Shown one piece after another: positions 22,737 through 31,359 of a DNA stretch of 35,790 bases. The stretch spans positions 1 to 35,790 of the forward strand of contig HF994156.1 of NCBI GenBank assembly GCA_000436915.1, written 5' to 3'. The notes beneath the pieces were generated by a model, which saw nothing but the letters and a program-made list of their open reading frames with translations, did not search any database and had not been told where the DNA came from. Within the stretch, counting starts at the first letter, position 1, and each line of letters begins with the position of its first letter. This DNA comes from Prevotella sp. CAG:1092. Its GTDB lineage: Bacteria; Bacteroidota; Bacteroidia; Bacteroidales; Bacteroidaceae. A program made the position numbers and the translations under genes.

Positions 22737-23339
22737 ATGTCTATACTCGAACTTTGGCTTCTTGCTGTAGCTCTTGCCATGGACTGCTTCACGGTGTCGA
22801 TAGTCTTTGGTGTGTTGCTACGCAAGATAGAATGGCGCACGATACTTGTCGTGGCATTCCTTTTCGGATTGTTTCAGGCTATGATGCCGCTTGCAGGATG
22901 GCTTGCCACAAACTCCTTTAGCTCGCTTATCGAAGACTATGACCATTGGATAGCCTTCGGCTTGTTGGCATTCCTTGGTGGAAGAATGATTAAGGAGTCG
23001 TTTTCTGATGATGAAGAAGAGGGAGAGGCAGAAGCTGAAGCCAAGCATATAAATCCTCGAAAGCTAAAGACGCAGCTTGTGTTTGCCGTTGCCACCAGCA
23101 TCGACGCTTTGGCAGTAGGCATCTCCTTCACTTGTCTTGGTTTCAACACTATTTCTTCATTATCCCTACCTTTGCTCATCATAGGTTTCGTTTCCCTTGC
23201 ATTCAGCATCGTTGGTAGCCTTCTTGGCATCCGCTTTGGTAAGGGAGTAGAAAAGAGATTGAAGCCAGAACTGCTCGGTGGTATAGTCCTTATAATAATA
23301 GGTGTAAGGGTTTTGTGTGAGCATTTATTTGGACTATAA
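22737..23339 (+). CDS. mntP: Manganese efflux pump MntP
   Basis: 200 residues. Inner-membrane Mn2+ exporter of the DUF204 family, protecting against manganese excess. The two repeats each carry the conserved membrane Asp: LAVALAMDCFTVSIVFGV near 9-26 and FAVATSIDALAVGISFTC near 116-133. GLFQAMMPLAGW near 44 and GGRMIKESF near 80 are typical. An acidic stretch (DDEEEGEAEAEA) forms the cytosolic loop between the halves. No Mn riboswitch was recognised in the 36-bp gap, consistent with expression from the transporter operon. Confidence 0.93.
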   Translation: MSILELWLLAVALAMDCFTVSIVFGVLLRKIEWRTILVVAFLFGLFQAMMPLAGWLATNSFSSLIEDYDHWIAFGLLAFLGGRMIKESFSDDEEEGEAEAEAKHINPRKLKTQLVFAVATSIDALAVGISFTCLGFNTISSLSLPLLIIGFVSLAFSIVGSLLGIRFGKGVEKRLKPELLGGIVLIIIGVRVLCEHLFGL

Positions 23340-23344
23340 ACAGC

Positions 23345-23433
23345 AAGTTCGGTCGGAAAAGTGTTGTTTTGGTACGAAAGTTCGGTCGGAAAAGTGTTGT
23401 CTAAACCCAAAAGTTCGGTCGAAAAAATGTAAA
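23345..23433 (+). repeat. 3 x 33-bp direct-repeat array in front of the second ATPase
   Basis: Units start at 23345, 23378 and 23411, a strict 33-bp period. Each begins AAGTTCGGTCGGAAAAGTGT, about 23 conserved bases, then about 10 variable bases; the third is degenerate. The array begins 6 bp after mntP and ends about 29 bp before the -7 box of the ATPase. Confidence 0.9.
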
Positions 23434-23461
23434 ATCCCTTGGTTGTTATGTCGAAAATGCG

Positions 23462-23469
23462 TATATTTG
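23462..23469 (+). promoter_or_regulatory. -7 element of the intact ATPase
   Basis: TATATTTG, about 30 nt before the ATG. The nearest TTG (23443-23445) is only 16 nt away, so the -33 is weak, and the repeat array lies directly upstream. This is the same arrangement as at the broken ATPase. Confidence 0.55.
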
Positions 23470-23499
23470 CAGCAGAAACATAATAGAAATCAAGGGCTT

Positions 23500-24795
23500 A
23501 TGTATCGTAAAATAATAGAGCGACTGAAAGAATGGAAGAATGACGAATATCGTAAACCACTTATCTTGGCTGGTGCTCGTCAGGTAGGTAAAACCTATAT
23601 TCTACAAAAGTTCGGAGAAACAGAGTTTGATAATGTTGCATATATCAACTGTGACGACAATGATTTGGCAAAGGACTTGTTTTCACAAGACTATGATATG
23701 CAAAGAATTCTTTTTGCTATTGGTGCTCTTACCCAACAACCTATTGTTGCTGGTAAAACTCTTATTATATTAGACGAGATTCAAGAAGCCAAGCGAGGAT
23801 TGTCGGTACTTAAGTATTTTTGTGAGAGAGTGCCTGAATATCATGTTGCGGTAGCTGGCTCGTTATTGGGTATTGCCATGCATCAAGGTGAATCGTTTCC
23901 TGTTGGCAAGGTAGATATACTAAATATCTACCCAATGACATATTGTGAATTTCTATTAGCAAAGGGTAAGGACCAGATGGTAGAAATCCTAAAGAGAAAG
24001 GATTGGAACACTATCAAATTGTTGAAAAGTCAATATATTAAATATCTTAGAGAGTATTATTTCGTTGGCGGAATGCCTGAAGCAGTAAATTGTTTTATTA
24101 CTACGAATGATGCCGTTAGAGTAAGGAAAGTGCAAAATGATATTTTGTTCACTTATCAGAAAGATATTTCAAAACATGTGCCTACGGTAGAGTCAAACCG
24201 TATTAATATGGTTTGGCAATCAATGCCTTCGCAGTTGGTGAAAGAAAATAAGAAATTTATATATGGTGTAGCTAAGCCAGGAGGTAGAGCTAAAGATTTC
24301 GAAGTTGCCATACAGTGGCTTATGGATGCAGGATTGGTATATAAAGCCGAAAGAATAACAGAGCCAAAGACACCACTTAAATTCTATGTGGATATATCGA
24401 GTTTTAAATTATTTCTGTTAGATTGTGGACTACTTGGTGCAATGAGCGAGACACCTGCAGAGAACTTGTTGGTTGCAGATAATGGTATGGAAGAATCAAA
24501 AGGTGCCTTCACAGAGAATTTTGTTATGAGCCAGTTGGTGGCAACAAGAGATACTTCAGTATTCTATTATAGCAATAACTCAAAGTTAGAGATTGACTTC
24601 TTGATTCAGCAAAAATCTCAAGTTGTGCCTATAGAAGTAAAAGCAGAAGAGAATCTAAGGTCAAAGTCTCTATCTACATTCGTAGCTTCTAATCCAAGTC
24701 TTCATGGTATTCGCTTTTCTATGTCCGACTATCGTGAACAAGATTGGATGACAAATGTACCTCTGTATGCCGCAGATGTTTTCTTTGATTATTAA
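23500..24795 (+). CDS. AAA (AAA_14)/DUF4143 ATPase, intact
   Basis: 431 residues from ATG 23500, placed after a promoter; the open frame upstream runs through the repeat array and is not used. Walker A is GARQVGKT (25-32), Walker B LIILDEIQ near 86-93, then VAVAGSLLG near 117. The middle has EYYFVGGMPEAV, a family motif; the end is DUF4143 with FTENFVMSQL and a PD-(D/E)XK-like set (SKLEIDFLIQ ... VPIEVKAEEN). The protein is a soluble ATPase with a nuclease-like end; biological role unknown. It is only a distant relative of the broken ATPase at 1801-3157 (different Walker A and motifs). It stands alone after mntP. Confidence 0.92.
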   Translation: MYRKIIERLKEWKNDEYRKPLILAGARQVGKTYILQKFGETEFDNVAYINCDDNDLAKDLFSQDYDMQRILFAIGALTQQPIVAGKTLIILDEIQEAKRGLSVLKYFCERVPEYHVAVAGSLLGIAMHQGESFPVGKVDILNIYPMTYCEFLLAKGKDQMVEILKRKDWNTIKLLKSQYIKYLREYYFVGGMPEAVNCFITTNDAVRVRKVQNDILFTYQKDISKHVPTVESNRINMVWQSMPSQLVKENKKFIYGVAKPGGRAKDFEVAIQWLMDAGLVYKAERITEPKTPLKFYVDISSFKLFLLDCGLLGAMSETPAENLLVADNGMEESKGAFTENFVMSQLVATRDTSVFYYSNNSKLEIDFLIQQKSQVVPIEVKAEENLRSKSLSTFVASNPSLHGIRFSMSDYREQDWMTNVPLYAADVFFDY

Positions 24796-24884
24796 TATTG
24801 CAATCTTTATATTTGCGCTTTGCGCTGTTATATATAAATTGTTAAGAGTTGCAAACAAAAAGGTGGATTGTGAGTGATTTTGTT

Positions 24885-24892
24885 TACATTTG
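24885..24892 (+). promoter_or_regulatory. -7 element of the lipoprotein / TonB receptor operon
   Basis: TACATTTG, 30 nt before the ATG. No clear -33 box at the standard spacing. Confidence 0.5.
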
Positions 24893-24922
24893 CATATAGC
24901 GATTTTTAATTCTATTAAGATT

Positions 24923-26209
24923 ATGAAGACTAAGTTATTTTTGATGTCATGCTTTTCGATGGCAATAATGCTTTTTGCAGGTTGTGGCGATTCAGACGAT
25001 GGCTCAGGTTTCGTAGAGGAAACTGGAGGAACTAATGCTAATGTTCCTGCAATGTCGGCTTCTGAAGCAAAAAGAAGTTTGCAGTCAACTGCCGATGATT
25101 TGCTTGCAAAAGTTAAGGTGAACGAACTGGAGAATTTTAAAGATATTTTTGATGCTGCCGAAAGATGGGGTGTTCAAGAAGGTGATCCTATTGCTGCTTG
25201 GTTTGAAGCCGCAAAGGGTGCGTGCTTGATATCAAGCAATAAATATAAGGAGTATTATCTATGGAAAGCTGCTAACTTTGTTGGTGAGTTTACTCTTAAT
25301 GATTTTGGCGAGTGGACACAAACAAAGAGAGGTGGCGATAAGTTGGTATTTAAGTTTGATGATGCTAACCACAAACCTTGCGTGCTTACTGTTACAGCGA
25401 GTGCTGCAGGTACAGAAATCCATCACAATAGTTTTGATGGAAAGGAATGGGATTGGAAGTATGAAAACGGATATTATCAAGAGTTTGAGACTGTAACGAA
25501 AGAGAATCGTTTCATTTTGCCTAAGCAGACAAAGGTGACACTGACGCAGAATGGAGTCAGAAAGGTGGACGTTACGGTGAATGCAAGTGTGAGTACAGGT
25601 AAGGAGGTAGACTTTGCTAAGGATGCAATCAACGTAACCTCCACAATGGTTATTAACGACTATACGATAGAAATTCAGAAGGCTTCTTACAAGGCAGGAA
25701 AGTCGGCAAATGCTAAAGCTACTATTTCAAAGAATAGAGAAACTTTGATTACTATTAGCGGGAGTGCTTTAGGAACTGTAACCACAACAGGTGAAGGCTC
25801 TTCGGTAGGTAAAACTTCTATTTCTGTCAATATTCTGAATAGAGCAAAGATAGTGGCTAATATCGATGATGTAGAACTATTGAATCATAATCTTGATAAG
25901 GCTTCTAACTGCGACACAGATAGAAATCAGCTCGATAGATATTTGTCTAATGCCAACAGACTATTTGATGGTAATCTATATCTTGAAAATAGTTCAAACA
26001 GTTCGGCTACGCTATATTATAAATCAGTAGTTGCTGATGGCTATTGGGATTATGAGACTATGATGAAGTTTGCTGATGGTTCAGAGTATTCTATAGACAG
26101 CTATTTTAATGAGAAATCTTTTAGACGTGTGGTGTATACTGTTGAGGCTATCATAGAAGACTTCCGCGAGATGTTCGGTATTTCAGATAGCTACAACGGA
26201 CTGAACTAA
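24923..26209 (+). CDS. Lipoprotein of unknown function, first gene of a TonB receptor operon
   Basis: 428 residues from ATG 24923 (an earlier in-frame ATG at 24890 lies on the promoter). Lipoprotein signal peptide: hydrophobic FLMSCFSMAIMLF then AGC with lipid-bearing Cys, followed by DSDDGSG, which fits the surface-export rule of Bacteroidetes lipoproteins (acidic residues after Cys). No domain is recognised. An N-terminal helical part (SEAKRSLQSTADDLLAKV) precedes a long beta-rich region of repeated KVTLTQNGV / KVDVTVNAS type strands, suggesting a beta-sandwich or beta-helix. It lies 31 bp before the TonB receptor gene, so it may be a substrate-binding or accessory surface protein for it. 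Confidence 0.8.
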   Translation: MKTKLFLMSCFSMAIMLFAGCGDSDDGSGFVEETGGTNANVPAMSASEAKRSLQSTADDLLAKVKVNELENFKDIFDAAERWGVQEGDPIAAWFEAAKGACLISSNKYKEYYLWKAANFVGEFTLNDFGEWTQTKRGGDKLVFKFDDANHKPCVLTVTASAAGTEIHHNSFDGKEWDWKYENGYYQEFETVTKENRFILPKQTKVTLTQNGVRKVDVTVNASVSTGKEVDFAKDAINVTSTMVINDYTIEIQKASYKAGKSANAKATISKNRETLITISGSALGTVTTTGEGSSVGKTSISVNILNRAKIVANIDDVELLNHNLDKASNCDTDRNQLDRYLSNANRLFDGNLYLENSSNSSATLYYKSVVADGYWDYETMMKFADGSEYSIDSYFNEKSFRRVVYTVEAIIEDFREMFGISDSYNGLN

Positions 26210-26240
26210 ATGATAAACGGATATATTCCTAAGCTATATA

Positions 26241-28280
26241 GTGAATAAACAGCTATTGATACTGTTCCTTTGTGGAACGATAAGCATACAGAAAAGCGTG
26301 TCGGCAGAAATGTCAGACACGCTTAATCATTATCAGCTACAAGATGTTGAGGTGAAGGGCAAACGCTTACGCTCACATCTCAAAGCTCTCGACGATGCCA
26401 GCATTGTCGATATGTCGCTGATGGACTATATGCCACGTATTCTTGGCAATGCCGACCCTATACATTATGCCCAGCTACTGCCTGGCGTGCAGACTAATTC
26501 GGAGTATGATGCAGGACTGCATGTGCAGGGATGCGACAATTCGCATAACTATGTATCGTTGGATGGTGTGCCTATATATAATGCCACCCATCTGCTTGGA
26601 TTCTTTTCTATATTTAACGCTTCGCATTTCTCTGAGATGAGTCTTACGAAGTCGTCTACCTCTGCTTCTTTTCCTAACAGACTTGGTGGAAGTGTAGATA
26701 TGCTTACCCCTACATGGATATGTGGCGAGGATAGCTTGCAAGCAAATGGAAAGCATGGCGAGATAGCTGTTGGTCCGATGTCGTCGCAAGGAACCGTGAA
26801 GTTGCCAATAGGTAAACGCTCTATGCTCATGGTGTCGGCTCGAGCTGCATATCTGAACCTTCTATATTCTAAATGGTTGGAGATGGATGGCGACCATGTG
26901 AACTATGACTTCGCTGACTATAATGCCACCTATATCACCCAACTCGATGATGCCAACGTGATAAAGGCTGAGGCGTATTGGGGCTACGACAATCTGAAGA
27001 TAGGGCAAGCAGACCAAGGTATGCAGACAAAAATTAAATGGGATAATACTATGGCAGCCTTGTATTGGTATTCAAGGCATAGCAAATGGCAAACAGAACA
27101 AAGCGTATATTTTACGAGATATGCAAACCGGGTGCGCATAAACGAAACTTCTATAGATGTAGGAGTGCGCTCGTATATCTACGACCTTGGGTATAAGGGT
27201 AGACTGAAATTCGGACATTGGGATTGTGGAGCTGATGTGATAAGGCACGAACTTATGCCTCAGGATATTGCTACAGGCGGAACTATAAATGCTAATGTTG
27301 CTCCTACAAAGAAGCAACGAACCGTTGAGACTTCGGCATATATGAAATATCTGCAGCCATTATCCCAACGCTGGGCTTTGGAGACAGGCTTGCGTTTTAC
27401 CTATTATTATAATAAGGATAGGTTTGCAAGCCTTGACCCAAATATAAAACTTCGCTGGGATGCTTCGCAGGCAAGTCAATTTAGCTTGAACCTTGGTGTT
27501 CATCATCAATATTTATATCAGACAGGTTTTTCGTCGATGGGACTGCCTACGGAGTTTTGGCTTTCTTCGAGCAATGAGTTTCGACCACAATATGCCTATA
27601 ATGCTTCATTGCAAGGTAACTTCTGGCTGAAAGACCGTGAGTATCGATTGACCACAGAGCTATATTTTAAGAAACTGGAACACCAAATAGAGAATAGCGG
27701 AAATATCTTCGATATTCTGTATTCTTCGTACTCGTTGGAAGGAGCCTTGATGAAAGGTAAGGGCTACAACTATGGTGCCAACATCATGTTAGAGAAGCGA
27801 AGAGGTAAGCTAACAGGATGGGTGAGCTATTCTTTCGGAAGAGCAAAGCGCAGATTTGATGGAGATAGATATGCAGGGTGGTATTCTGCAAGCCATGAGA
27901 GAATACATGAGTTGAATGCCGTTGCAACATACAAGATTGGAAAGCGAATGGAACTTGGTGCTACATATGTGTTAGCATCGGGATTACCTTTCACACGTAT
28001 TAAGTATGCATATATGGTGTCCAACAATATAGTCTCAGAATATGGGCCATATAATGGAGATAGAATAAAGCCATATATGCGCTTGGACTTATCAATGAAT
28101 TATGATTTCAAGAATAGTGGTGATAAGCGGAGTGGTATAAACTTCTCGCTTTACAACGCTACGATGTATAACAACATCTTGTCTTATCGCATAAAAGTAT
28201 ATAAGGGACAAGTGAGATATGCCACCTTTAGCTTCTTGATGCCGATATTGCCATCTATAAGTTATTATTACAAATTCTGA
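26241..28280 (+). CDS. TonB-dependent outer-membrane receptor, plug and barrel without N-terminal extension
   Basis: 679 residues starting at a GTG (26241), with signal peptide LLILFLCGTISIQKSVSA. Mature sequence begins with QLQDVEVKGKRL, then the plug domain (IHYAQLLPGVQTNSEYDAG, VQGCDNSHNYVSLDGVPIYN, GGSVDML). Beta-barrel strands follow to the aromatic C-terminus (PILPSISYYYKF). Most TonB receptors paired with DUF4249 start with a carboxypeptidase-like domain of about 90 residues; here it is absent. The stop overlaps the DUF4249 start by one base. It imports an unknown ligand using the TonB-ExbBD system. No SusD is present, so this is not a classical Sus pair. Confidence 0.9.
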   Translation: MNKQLLILFLCGTISIQKSVSAEMSDTLNHYQLQDVEVKGKRLRSHLKALDDASIVDMSLMDYMPRILGNADPIHYAQLLPGVQTNSEYDAGLHVQGCDNSHNYVSLDGVPIYNATHLLGFFSIFNASHFSEMSLTKSSTSASFPNRLGGSVDMLTPTWICGEDSLQANGKHGEIAVGPMSSQGTVKLPIGKRSMLMVSARAAYLNLLYSKWLEMDGDHVNYDFADYNATYITQLDDANVIKAEAYWGYDNLKIGQADQGMQTKIKWDNTMAALYWYSRHSKWQTEQSVYFTRYANRVRINETSIDVGVRSYIYDLGYKGRLKFGHWDCGADVIRHELMPQDIATGGTINANVAPTKKQRTVETSAYMKYLQPLSQRWALETGLRFTYYYNKDRFASLDPNIKLRWDASQASQFSLNLGVHHQYLYQTGFSSMGLPTEFWLSSSNEFRPQYAYNASLQGNFWLKDREYRLTTELYFKKLEHQIENSGNIFDILYSSYSLEGALMKGKGYNYGANIMLEKRRGKLTGWVSYSFGRAKRRFDGDRYAGWYSASHERIHELNAVATYKIGKRMELGATYVLASGLPFTRIKYAYMVSNNIVSEYGPYNGDRIKPYMRLDLSMNYDFKNSGDKRSGINFSLYNATMYNNILSYRIKVYKGQVRYATFSFLMPILPSISYYYKF

Positions 28281-29137
28281 TGATGAAGGATATGAAGTCT
28301 ACACCTTATTATATATATATACTCATGGTGTTTAGCTTGCTCATAGCGGCTTGCGACAACTATGATATATCTACGTCGGGTAAGTCACAACTGGTAGTGG
28401 AAGGCTGGATAGATGCTGGGCAATTCCCGATAGTGAAGTTAACCAAGACGGTGCCTTTGACAGAAGAGCGAATAGATGTCGACGATTTGTCGAAATATGT
28501 TGAGAATTGGGGAAAGGTGACTATCTCTGATGGTAAACGAACGGAAGTGATGATGGGACGATATGATTCCAAATATAATCCTCCCTTTGTCTATACCACA
28601 TACAATATGAAAGGTGAAGTGGGAAAGACTTATACCATCAAAGCAGAATCACGAGACGGAATTGTTGCAGAGGCTACAACTTCTATTCCTGTGCCGATAG
28701 AGATAACGAAGTTTGAGATAGAGCCAACGGATGTAGACACTTTGTTTCAGTTGGTGGCTTATGTCAGCGATAGCAACAAACGTTGTAAGCTATTCACCAT
28801 GGTGGAAGGAGAACAGACGGAATATTATTCCTCGCAGATAGGATTGTTTGATGTGGGGATGATAGGTGAAGATGGTAGGGTGATAGTTAAGCGAGGCAGA
28901 AAAAACTTAGATAAGAATGTGTCGCCATTCTTTAAGCGAGGCGACAAGGTATGGGTGAAATTGGCTACTTTAGATGATGCCTCGTATGACTTTTGGCGAA
29001 GTTTCGAAGACTTGGTGGCATTGTCTCGTGTGCCATTAATGCCTGTAGCAGAGAATTTGAAGTCGAATGTAACAGGAGCTTTAGGCTATTGGTGCGGCTA
29101 TGGTTCAAAAGTATATAGTGTTAGTATAGACTTCTGA
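28280..29137 (+). CDS. DUF4249 lipoprotein, partner of the TonB receptor
   Basis: 285 residues. Signal peptide with lipobox (LMVFSLLIAAC, then DNYD). The mature protein begins KSQLVVEGWIDAGQFPIVKL, the family start, with beta-rich Ig-like part (VTISDGKRTEV, GKTYTIKAES, TTSIPVPIEI) and the conserved end SNVTGALGYWCGYG. DUF4249 proteins are encoded next to TonB receptors in Bacteroidetes and probably sit on the outer membrane as their lipoprotein partner; ligand unknown. ATG overlaps the receptor TGA by one base, which couples translation. 130 bp after its stop comes tRNA-Arg. Confidence 0.88.
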   Translation: MMKDMKSTPYYIYILMVFSLLIAACDNYDISTSGKSQLVVEGWIDAGQFPIVKLTKTVPLTEERIDVDDLSKYVENWGKVTISDGKRTEVMMGRYDSKYNPPFVYTTYNMKGEVGKTYTIKAESRDGIVAEATTSIPVPIEITKFEIEPTDVDTLFQLVAYVSDSNKRCKLFTMVEGEQTEYYSSQIGLFDVGMIGEDGRVIVKRGRKNLDKNVSPFFKRGDKVWVKLATLDDASYDFWRSFEDLVALSRVPLMPVAENLKSNVTGALGYWCGYGSKVYSVSIDF

Positions 29138-29165
29138 CAGTTGGCATAGGCTTATTTCCTGAACT

Positions 29166-29187
29166 CCAAATCAGATATTGGATTTGG
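29166..29187 (+). terminator. Weak hairpin after the receptor operon
   Basis: A 7-bp stem CCAAATC/GATTTGG with an 8-nt loop, 29 bp after the DUF4249 stop. No T-run, so termination strength is doubtful. Confidence 0.4.
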
Positions 29188-29295
29188 GTTAAATACCATA
29201 CAAAATGGTGTTGATATTTTGCTATGTCGCAAAAAATTATTAATTTCGCAACCGCTTTGGTATATGTATAACTTTATATATATCTTACGCTGAGG

Positions 29296-29367
29296 GGTCT
29301 CATAGTTCAATGGATAGAACAAGTCTCTCCTAAAGATTAGATCCGAGTTCGATTCTCGGTGAGACCA
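29296..29367 (+). tRNA. tRNA-Arg (anticodon CCT)
   Basis: Acceptor GGTCTCA/TGAGACC, U8, D-arm GTTC/GAAC, anticodon stem AGTCT/AGATT with loop CTCCTAA giving CCT, T-arm CCGAG-TTCGATT-CTCGG, A discriminator, no encoded CCA. It reads AGG. A TAACTTTA at 29279-29286 may be its -7 box. Confidence 0.95.
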
Positions 29368-29436
29368 CGAGTATAGTGCTCAATGCACGTTATAACATCA
29401 TTTTTATATATATCTACTAAATTTAAACCTACAGAA

Positions 29437-30318
29437 ATGATGATAAACAAATTCATATTCCGCAATTTTGTTCCAGCATGCATGGTGGCATGCGCTGTTG
29501 TAATGGGAGTTATGGCTCCTTGTAATTCATTTGCTCAGAAGGCTAAGGCTCAGAAGAAGACTAAGACTGAGACAGCGATTGTGCATCCTTGGCAAGGTAA
29601 GCGTGTGGCTTATTTCGGCGACTCTATCACCGACCCTAACAATAAGGCTGCCAGCAATAAATACTGGAATTTCTTGGAAGAATGGCTCGGCATAAAGCCT
29701 TTTGTTTATGCTGTGAGCGGTAGAATGTGGAACGATATTCCACGCCAGGCTAATAAGCTAAAGGCTGAACATGGTGATGATTTCGACGCTATACTGATTT
29801 TTATGGGTACTAATGATCACAATAATGCCGTACCTATGGGAAAATGGTATGATGAGCGTATGGAGAAGGTGGAATATGGCCATCAGTATGTGAAGAGAAT
29901 GGAAAACCGCATGCGCCGTTACCCTTCTTTTGATAAGGATACCTATAAAGGACGTATCAATATAGCCTTAGATTCATTGAAGAAGATGTATCCTACAAAG
30001 CAGATAGTATTGCTCACACCTATTCATCGTGCAGGATTCTATGCTAACGACAAGAACTGGCAATGCACAGAAGACTACATGAATCGTTGTGGTGAATATC
30101 TCGACAGCTATGTTGATGCTGTGAAAGAGGCTGGCAATATCTGGGCTGTGCCTGTTATAGACCTTAATGCTACTTGCGGATTGTATCCTATGCAGGATGG
30201 CTTTGCACAATATTTCAATAAGGCTGATACTGACCGTCTGCATCCTAACAATATGGGACACGAGCGTATGGCAAAGACTTTGATGTATCAACTATTATCA
30301 TTGCCATGCACATTCTAA
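29437..30318 (+). CDS. Secreted SGNH/GDSL hydrolase
   Basis: 293 residues from ATG 29437; the frame is open to 29383 but that would run over the spacer next to the tRNA, and the chosen start gives a signal peptide (FVPACMVACAVVMGVMAPCNSFAQ). SGNH blocks: block I RVAYFGDSITDP near 49-60 with nucleophile Ser, block III FMGTNDHN near 125-132, block V DRLHPNNMGHERM near 267-279 with Asp and His of the triad. Such enzymes remove acetyl or acyl groups from carbohydrates or cleave esters; substrate unknown. Its last 13 bp overlap the ribD start. Confidence 0.88.
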   Translation: MMINKFIFRNFVPACMVACAVVMGVMAPCNSFAQKAKAQKKTKTETAIVHPWQGKRVAYFGDSITDPNNKAASNKYWNFLEEWLGIKPFVYAVSGRMWNDIPRQANKLKAEHGDDFDAILIFMGTNDHNNAVPMGKWYDERMEKVEYGHQYVKRMENRMRRYPSFDKDTYKGRINIALDSLKKMYPTKQIVLLTPIHRAGFYANDKNWQCTEDYMNRCGEYLDSYVDAVKEAGNIWAVPVIDLNATCGLYPMQDGFAQYFNKADTDRLHPNNMGHERMAKTLMYQLLSLPCTF

Positions 30319-31253
30319 AGGACGAAGAATACATGCGCCGTTGCTTGCAGTTGGCAAGAAACGGTATGCAGAATGCTAAACCAAACCCAATGGTGGGGGC
30401 GGTGATAGTGGCGGAAGATGGAAGGATAATAGGCGAGGGTTATCATGTGAGGTGTGGCGAAGGCCATGCTGAGGTCAATGCTTTTGCTTCTGTTAAGCCA
30501 GAGGATGAACATCTGCTACATTCTGCCACTATATATGTATCGCTCGAACCATGTTCGCACTATGGTAAAACTCCACCTTGCGCAGAGCTAATAATAAAGA
30601 AAGGTGTGCGCAGAGTGGTGTGCGGATGTATAGATCCTTTTGCAAAAGTAAAGGGTAGGGGTGTAGAGATGATTCGTCAGGCGGGTATAGAGGTTACTGT
30701 CGGCGTGCTGGAGGCAGAATGTCATAAGCTAAACAAATGGTTTATGACAGTCAACGAGAAGCAACGTCCATATATCTTACTAAAATGGGCACAGACTGCT
30801 AATGGTATCATAGGCTATCGTCAGGATGATAATAAGCCTGCTTTACAACTCTCTACTCCATTTACAAAGATGTTGGTGCATAAGCTCCGAGCAGAGTATG
30901 ATGCTATTCTTGTTGGTCGTGTTACAGACGACATGGAACATCCACAGCTGAATGTGCGTGATTGGGCAGGTAAGAATCCAAAACGATTAGTGCTAGATCA
31001 TTCAACTTCGCCACAAGACATTCTTGATAAGCTATATGCTGAAAAGGCACAATCGCTAATCGTCGAAGGTGGTGCTAAAACCCTTTCTTCGTTTATCGAA
31101 CTTGGACTATGGGACGAGATAAGAGTGGAGACTGCGCCCTTTACGGTTGAAGATGGCGTTATGGCTCCAACCTTGCCAAAGAATGTGGTTGTTGAAAGCA
31201 CAGCGATGTATGGAGGTAATACTATTATGCGATATATTAAGAAAGTTTTATAA
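30306..31253 (+). CDS. ribD: Bifunctional riboflavin biosynthesis protein RibD
   Basis: 315 residues. Deaminase and reductase steps that turn the first GTP-derived pyrimidine into ribitylamino-uracil. Deaminase zinc motifs: GHAEVNAFA near 58-66 and EPCSHYGKTPPCAELI near 79-94. Reductase half begins near 150 with RPYILLKWAQTANGIIG and contains DAILVGRVTDDMEHPQLNVRDW and SLIVEGGAKTLSSF. The start at 30306 lies inside the SGNH gene; a second ATG (30333, MRRCLQLARNGM) is possible and would remove the overlap. No FMN riboswitch was seen. Confidence 0.93.
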   Translation: MHILKDEEYMRRCLQLARNGMQNAKPNPMVGAVIVAEDGRIIGEGYHVRCGEGHAEVNAFASVKPEDEHLLHSATIYVSLEPCSHYGKTPPCAELIIKKGVRRVVCGCIDPFAKVKGRGVEMIRQAGIEVTVGVLEAECHKLNKWFMTVNEKQRPYILLKWAQTANGIIGYRQDDNKPALQLSTPFTKMLVHKLRAEYDAILVGRVTDDMEHPQLNVRDWAGKNPKRLVLDHSTSPQDILDKLYAEKAQSLIVEGGAKTLSSFIELGLWDEIRVETAPFTVEDGVMAPTLPKNVVVESTAMYGGNTIMRYIKKVL

Positions 31254-31269
31254 CTTTTCATCTAAAAGC

Positions 31270-31300
31270 TTGCAATTATCATAAAATATCTTTAGATTTG
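31270..31300 (+). promoter_or_regulatory. Promoter of the small secreted protein
   Basis: TTG at 31270-31272, 20-nt spacer, TAGATTTG at 31293-31300. The ATG follows 60 nt later. Confidence 0.6.
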
Positions 31301-31359
31301 CACATAAATAATAAGTTTCGCAAATTATAAACATCAATAATAACTAAAGTATAACTACT

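Noticed and set aside
23317..23499. 61-residue N-terminal extension of the second ATPase
   Set aside because: It would start inside mntP and translate the repeat array; a promoter lies at 23462-23469, downstream of such a start.
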